Positions 58,191 through 64,000 of a DNA stretch of 64,000 nt are shown piece after piece. The position numbers and the translations under genes are program-made. The DNA is from Ampullaceana balthica (lineage: Eukaryota > Mollusca > Gastropoda > Lymnaeidae). The notes under the pieces are model-generated. The model had not been told where the DNA came from. It did not search any database and saw only the letters and a program-made list of their open reading frames with translations. The DNA is taken from contig CALYLW010001191.1 in the NCBI GenBank assembly GCA_944989445.1, positions 62,001 through 126,000 of the forward strand. Reading direction: 5' to 3'. Within the stretch, counting starts at the first letter, position 1. Each line of letters starts with the position of its first letter.

Positions 58191-58695
58191 CAAGTTTTAT
58201 GAAATAATACCACACAAAAAATTGATGATAATGGCTTATTTGTCTTGACATTTAACCATATAAATTAAAACAAGAGAAATGTTATTTAGTTCTTGAAATT
58301 ATTTCAATTAAAATTTTTTTTTAAATTTGGTAAAATAATATATTTTAAATAAGGAAGCAAATAGTACATTGTGCATGTTTTTTTTAAAGTAACCAAAAAT
58401 TTAAACCATAGCCCATGTTAAAACAAAAAAAAGAGAATTTTTAATTTTCACTTTTAAAAAATGTCACATTTGTTTTTTAAAGAAAGCTGCAGAGCATGAC
58501 AAAATAGAGAAATGTTTCAGAGAAAGTTCAAAATTTATGTATACTTCTTAATCATGTACGAATGTAAAAACTTAAAATGTTAATTTGTAAAAATGTAAAA
58601 GTCAACTAATATTTCTGACCTCAATGTTATTATTAAATATAATTGAATATCATGCACTTGTAGTTTAGTTGACATGCTTTGAATAGTAAATTATG
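58191..58695. other. AT-rich DNA, no gene seen
   Basis: No supported feature. Confidence 0.4.
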
Positions 58696-58769
58696 ATTGG
58701 TGGTTTTCACGTTACGTGAGTATGTGGTACATCCAATAGTGAATTGCGTAGAACAGTATTTATATAAGG
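58696..58769 (+). promoter_or_regulatory. Possible pol II promoter (CCAAT and TATA boxes)
   Basis: An inverted CCAAT (ATTGG, 58696) and a forward CCAAT (58733) precede TATTTATATAAGG (58757-58769), a good TATA box. No ORF of clear quality follows within 1 kb, so it could serve a non-coding RNA, a distant exon, or nothing. AT-rich DNA makes chance matches likely. Confidence 0.22.
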
Positions 58770-59232
58770 TTTAGATAACAAGCATTTGTTGAAGTGGAAT
58801 AGAAATAGAAGTTAACAGAAAGATGTATATAAATAGCTTTTTCTTTTTTAAAAACAAATTTTGTTTGTTTGTTATTTGACAATTTTAAGCACATTGTTTT
58901 GAATCTTGAATCAATTTTTTATTAAAATGATGTATAAATATTGTACATTTATAAATGTTTAAATTTTCAAAGAGTTATTCATCTTGCCTGTGCTGTAAAG
59001 GAATGTCATGTAGGACGGCATAATTGGAGGATGAACCTTACTGACCAGTAACCACACATCTGGTGAAGCTATATATGAATTGAGAAAGCATTACAACATA
59101 AATAATGAAATAAATAAATACTAATTCATAACTGAAGTGAAAAAAATCCTCCAAAAAAGAGAAAATGTAGTCTTTTCTCGAAAGGTTTCAATGTGTATAA
59201 GAGTTGTTGATGTGACATTGAGTTTATATTTT
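58770..59232. other. Moderately AT-rich DNA, no gene seen
   Basis: The segment 58981-59090 has more even base composition than its surroundings, but no open frame or splice pattern that I can support. Confidence 0.35.
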
Positions 59233-59427
59233 GTCAATGTCTATCAGCTTACAAAGTCATCACTGTATTATGTCAATGTCTATCAGCTTACAAAGTCATC
59301 ACTGTATTATGTCAATGTCTATCAGCTTACAAAGTCATCACTGTATTATGTCAATGTCTATCAGCTTACAAAGTCATCACTGTATTATGTCAATGTCTAT
59401 CAGCTTACAAAGTCATCACTGTATTAT
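59233..59427. repeat. 39-bp minisatellite, five near-identical copies
   Basis: The unit GTCAATGTCTATCAGCTTAC...TGTATTAT starts at 59233, 59272, 59311, 59350 and 59389. Because 39 is divisible by 3, two frames stay open and give 13-residue repeats (VNVYQLTKSSLYY in one frame). Identity among the copies points to recent expansion. Confidence 0.95.
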
Positions 59428-59703
59428 GATCAATAATTTCCAGTCAAGAATTATTTGAATTACCATACGACTTATTATTTTGAAAAATAGTAAACAAAGT
59501 AGAGATCTTATTTTGAAATGGATAAAACTTTTAATTTACGTCTGCAAATATTTATTTATTCGGAAATAGAATTTTTTTTCGTACAGGTGTTTCAGGCAAA
59601 TGTGTAAATATTATAAATGTCTTGTGAATGAAACATCTAACCAAACAACATGTTTGTAAAAGTCATCAAAAAAGATTTATTAGCACAAAATTTGCTCCTG
59701 TCT

Positions 59704-59880
59704 AAAAATTATGAATCCAATTATTTCAAACAACAATGAGTACCAGTAAAATTAAACTGGTTTAAAATTATGAATCCAATTATTTCAAACAACGATGAGT
59801 ACCAGTAAAATTAGACTGGCTAAAAATTATGAATACAATTATTTCAAACAACAATGAGTACCAGTAAAATTAAACTGGTT
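59704..59880. repeat. 59-bp tandem repeat, three copies
   Basis: Each copy carries ATTATGAATCCAATTATTTC (third copy ATACAATT) and AATGAGTACCAGTAAAATTA. A short TAAACTGGTTTAAAAT echo follows. Confidence 0.92.
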
Positions 59881-61250
59881 TAAAATTAAACTGGTTTAAA
59901 ATTTGAATGTAGCCAAAGTGCAGCACATTGATTTCATGCATCTATATTTAGACAATACTTTTTATGATAACGTTGGGTGAAATTGATGGAGTGATATTAT
60001 TAAGTTTCTAATTTTTTACAACCCAATGTCAATGAAAATTTATTTGCAAATCATATAAAATATAATAAATGTACATATACTGCATCCACTTTAAGTATGT
60101 AACCAACCATGCAGCAAAGTGTTTTATTAGTTTTGTCTCAGTTAGATATACAAATAAAATAAATCCAAAACAATATATTTCACTTTGACAAATATTTTCC
60201 ACATTAGTAAAGAAGCAAACAATTTTTAAAAGAAAAACATTTTGTTAGAGAGTTTTGAAAGTAGAACTCTTCCCTATTGAGAGGAAACAATCATCACTAA
60301 TTGATGTCAGGTAAAAATAAAAAAGGGGGGTTACTCCTGCTTTTTCATGGGCTCCAAAATAAATTTAAAAGTTTTTATTATATCAATGGACATGTTATAT
60401 AAACAGAAAATGTGTAAATTATCGAATAAAATATAATAGTGTGTAAATTCTTGAACATGATGCTAAAATAATGATTCATTCCCTGATATATTTTTGGGGT
60501 GTATTATTACTTGGCAGGATTTAAAAAAAACATTTAAAAAAAAACTATCAATTATGACACATAAAGTAACTAGTTTTGGTAAGAGGATTGAATTTCTACC
60601 GCTTTGTATAAGAATGTCAACTATAAATACAATCTCATAAAGCACACAGACTTGTTCAATTAAGTACTATTTATTACTTTAAGTTGAAATATAAAAAAAA
60701 ATTAGTTTTTAAACAAAACATACTTTTTCAATCACTAATGACTATGTCATGAACTCAATCAATGAACTGAATTCTTGTTGATAAAAAGCCATTTCAATGT
60801 CTTCCCTTTTTACCTTTGTTGACAAAAACCAGCCAGTGGATACGTTTACATGGGCATGGTAATAAAATGTGGACACTTTATTCTTAATTGAACAAAAGCA
60901 GAAATGAAACAAAACATTTGAGAAAATGTATGATTAAGATTCACCAAAAGTAATTTTATACTGCTACTTAGCATAAACTGCATAAAAATTATGAACATTG
61001 TTTGGTGCTTTAAATAGAATTATAGAAAGAAAATATTTCATTTATGAATGTATTTCAACTTTTTTTTATCTTCTAGTTATTTATTCTTTATCTGAAGTAT
61101 TGTTTATCCAGGGAATTTAGTTTATAAATTACTGGTCAAGGAAATGACGATAAAATGCACACACTTGTGTCATGAAAACATTAATAAAAACTGCAAAGAT
61201 ATGTAGGCCTGGATATCAAGTCTCATTTCACACATCTTCATTTTAATTTT
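59881..61250. other. AT-rich DNA, no gene seen
   Basis: Only short frames with no domain; AATAAA-type hexamers are frequent but expected at this base composition. Confidence 0.45.
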
Positions 61251-61337
61251 AACTTATCATTTTAAGCTATCAACATTTTAACTTATCATTTTAAGCTATC
61301 AACATTTTAACTTATCATTTTAAGCTATCAACATTTT
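61251..61337. repeat. 29-bp tandem repeat, three copies
   Basis: AACTTATCATTTTAAGCTAT plus CAACATTTT is repeated exactly three times. Confidence 0.95.
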
Positions 61338-62129
61338 TTCAATTAAATTATACTCTCTCACACCTAAAAACAAACAATAAGTTGTCTAATGAAAAGGGCT
61401 CAAACAGCTTCACTTTTTTAAAATGGGAAACTGACAATTGACATGTGACAGATCTACAAGTCACCGTGATTTGTAAACGTTAGACGTTAGTGCAATTATC
61501 AGCTTCAGTTATAATCTTAATTTAAATAATTGACAAAATTTTATGCAAATTTATTTAAGCTATATTATTTTAACAAAACATATTATGTCAACGACTAAAA
61601 TAATGTCAACAGAATGTTACAAATCTTTTGATTATTTAAACAAAAATTAACATGTGTGTCCCTATTGACTTCCGCAACGCTCATTTTCACGTTCAGACAT
61701 CGACTAGGGGGGGAGTAACTCTCATTTCTTTTTGTTGTTACACGTTTTTGTCATCCACTCAACTCCTTCCTGAAATGACATCAATAAAATATTCTCAAAC
61801 ACAAGGGTCAGTACCGTCTACATGAACAATAATAATAATAACAATAACAACAAAATAATAATAAATAGATAATTTATATAGCCCAGTACCCCAGCATGCA
61901 ACTGGCCTCACAGCGCTTCACATGAAAATAGCAACACACATAATTATCAATACATTCAAATTTAAAACTTCATATCCTGAATACAACATATTATGACATC
62001 ATGGTGCGTATAATCTATGTTTATCATTTAAAGAAATGTTTGATTTTTGCTTAATTAATTTTTAAAGTGAAGTTTGAAGAGATGTGTTTTTAGTAAATTG
62101 TAACTGTAACTGTAAAACCTTGTATCCTT
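61338..62129. other. AT-rich DNA upstream of LINE
   Basis: It contains an (AAT/AAC)n stretch at about 61828-61865 and AGCCCAGTACCCCAGCATGC...CACAGCGCTTCACA at about 61880, a text resembling a common dispersed repeat. GTAACTGTAACTGTAAAACC at about 62099 is like the minisatellite at the right edge. Confidence 0.45.
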
Positions 62130-63596
62130 GTAGTCCTCTTTCAAGCCTCTCTAAACCAGGGTAAAGTGCCCCAGGATTGGAAATTAGCTAATGTAAGTCA
62201 ACTCTTTAAGAAAGGGGATAAATCAGACCCTGGTAATTACAGGCCTGTATCACTTACTAGTATCACCTGTAAATTACTAGAACACATAATATATAGTAGA
62301 ATAGTTAACCACCTTGACAAATATAATGCCCTATGCCCACATCAACACGGCTTTAGAAAAAACAGATCATGTGAAACACAATTAATAGGTTTAATAGATG
62401 AACTATCAAAAGGCTTGGACAAAAATGATCAAATAGATACAATATTACTAGACTTCTCAAAAGCATTTGACAAAGTTCACCATCTTAGTTTACTTAAAAA
62501 ACCTAACTACTTTGGAATCTCAGGTTCCTTACATCACTGGATCCAAGACTTCCTTTTGGGCAGGGAGCAAACTGTAATAATTAATGGATCTAAATCTGCA
62601 CCAATAAAGGTTAACTCAGGAGTTCCACAAGGAACTGTGCTAGTTCCCTTACTCTTTTTAATTTATATAAATGATTTACCCAACAACATCTCAACAGGTA
62701 CAAAAGTTAGGCTATTTGCTGATGATTGTATAATCTATAGAACAATAAAATCAGAACAAGATAGCAAAATTTTACAAAAAGACTTAGATGAATTGATAAA
62801 ATGGGAAACTAACTGGAGTATGTCTTTCCATCCAGAAAAGTGTCAACTGTTAAGAGTAACAAAGAAAAAGAAACAAATAAATTCAAAATATTACATTCAT
62901 GGAAAAGAACTGACCCAAACTAAAGATGCAAAATACTTAGGAGTCTTAATAAATGAGAAACTATCATGGAATCCCCATGTCAATGAAGTTATTAAAAAAT
63001 CAAACAAAACCTTAGGCTTTATAAAAAGGAACTTTAACAAATGTAATAGAGATATAAAACTAAAATGCTAGCTCACTTTGGTGAGACCTGCACTAGAATA
63101 TGCATCTTCTGTATGGGACCCATACACTAAAGAAAACATTGATAAACTAGAACAAATCCAAAAAAGAGCTGCCAGATTCATTACTGGAGAATATTCGAAA
63201 CTGACAAGAGTAACACCATTAGTTAAATCATTAAACCTTGAAACACTAGAGGATAGAAGAACCAAGAGCAAAGTAGTAATCATACATAAAACAATTAATT
63301 CTAATTTAGAAATACAACACAAAGATAACTTAATACAACCCTCAGATAGACATAAGGATAAAAACACCTTTCTTATTCCGTATGCAAGAACAAACACATA
63401 CACGTTTTCCTTCTTCCCGTCCGGAATTCGGGCGTGGAATGGGTTGTTGCCTGAAGAATCCAGGAAAACCAACACTTTATCAACATTTAAATCTCTAATA
63501 AAAATGCAGGACTAAACACAAACCATAGATAAGCGTAGGACGCAATAATCTTCTGTATAGAAGGAGCGTCTGTAAACAGATAAGATAAGATAAGAT
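62130..63596 (+). mobile_element. CR1-like LINE, 5'-truncated, near-complete RT
   Basis: It starts in the linker before the polymerase domain (TCAAGCCTCTCTAAACCAGG) and runs to a 3' UTR with AAGGAGCGTCTGTAAACAGA and (GATAA)n at 63578-63596. Short tandem 3' ends are usual for CR1/L2-type LINEs. Three other pieces of the family lie in this window (43480, 56155 and inside both hAT-A copies), and the SINE at 38663 shares its tail. Confidence 0.9.
62160..63515 (+). pseudogene. CR1-like LINE reverse transcriptase with one internal stop
   Basis: One frame runs the whole length and is broken only by TAG at 63069-63071. Counting from GTG at 62166: NYRPVSLTSITCKLLEHIIY (residues 24-43), HQHGFRKNRSCETQL (59-73), the first catalytic Asp in LLDFSKAFD (94-102), SGVPQGTVLVPLLFLIYIND (151-170), and the catalytic FADD at 184-187. 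Then come HPEKCQLLRVTK and AKYLGVLINEKLSWNPH. After the stop the same frame continues through LVRPALEYASSVWDPYTKEN and RAARFITGEYSK to SGIRAWNGLLPEESRK and a TAA-type stop at about 63514. The endonuclease is missing. The protein would copy element RNA at the target site; this copy cannot move by itself. Confidence 0.9.
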
Positions 63597-64000
63597 AAAA
63601 CCAACAATAACATTAATCTGTATTGTAACTGTAAAACCAACAATAACATTAATCTGTATTGTAACTGTAAAACAATAACATTAATCTGTATTGTAACTGT
63701 AAAACCAACAATAACATTAATCTGTATTGTAACTGTAAAACAATAACATTAATCTGTATTGTAACTGTAAAACAATAACATTAATCTGTATTGTAACTGT
63801 AAAACAATAACATTAATCTGTATTGTAACTGTAAAACCAACAATAACATTAATCTGTATTGTAACTGTAAAACAATAACATTAATCTGTATTGTAACTGT
63901 AAAACCAACAATAACATTAATCTGTATTGTAACTGTAAAACCAACAATAACATTAATCTGTATTGTAACTGTAAAACAATAACATTAATCTGTATTGTAA
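63597..64000. repeat. 36/32-bp minisatellite, 12 units, cut by window edge
   Basis: Long units (AAAACCAACAATAACATTAA + TCTGTATTGTAACTGT, 36 bp) and short units lacking CCAA (32 bp) alternate as L L S L S S S L S L L S. It begins right after the LINE's (GATAA)n end. Part of the unit (ATTGTAACTGTAAAACC-like) also lies just upstream of the LINE at about 62095-62121. Confidence 0.95.

Overview
The window looks like a gene-poor, repeat-saturated piece of an animal nuclear genome, probably an invertebrate and possibly a mollusc or other lophotrochozoan. That guess rests on the mix of elements (CR1-like LINEs, a tRNA-headed SINE, many hAT elements, satellites ending in GACA/GAGA tracts) and is inference. 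I found no host protein-coding gene, rRNA gene, intact tRNA gene or CRISPR array. Every open frame I could assign belongs to a broken transposon or is a by-product of a tandem repeat.

Layout. 1-2168: three direct copies of a dispersed non-coding repeat. 2262-19437: a 17 kb satellite array whose three monomer types (A about 459, B about 545, C about 566 bp) repeat as a 1.57 kb higher-order unit, with one 5'-truncated LINE inserted and an empty allele of that site 5.5 kb away. 19438-29427: hAT relics, (TA)n, dispersed repeats and a nest of three hAT families, two levels deep, with 8-bp target duplications that match fully or in 7 of 8 bases. 30085-35671: a second array of the same satellite, opening with two divergent D monomers. 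35690-43123: two inverted copies of a composite element ending in a TGACGTCA-containing terminal repeat, separated by a 3.5 kb spacer that holds a hAT transposase scrap and a SINE with a LINE tail. 43480-45345: two decayed LINEs. 45470-50869: three hAT-related units, one with a pogo-like element and a tiny palindromic MITE inside it. 51080-56410: more MITEs and one GC-richer island. 56779-64000: AT-rich DNA with six short tandem repeats and the best-preserved LINE (CR1-like reverse transcriptase with one internal stop).

How the parts fit: the LINE at 62130-63596 has the same 3' end as the SINE at 38663-39005, so it is the likely source of that SINE's mobility. The hAT elements are mostly non-autonomous or carry disrupted transposases. 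The most unusual structure is the satellite: each monomer junction is an inverted repeat with a 14-bp stem, the spacers between stems are 19, 35 and 51 nt (steps of 16 nt), and the divergent D monomers carry matching changes in both arms.
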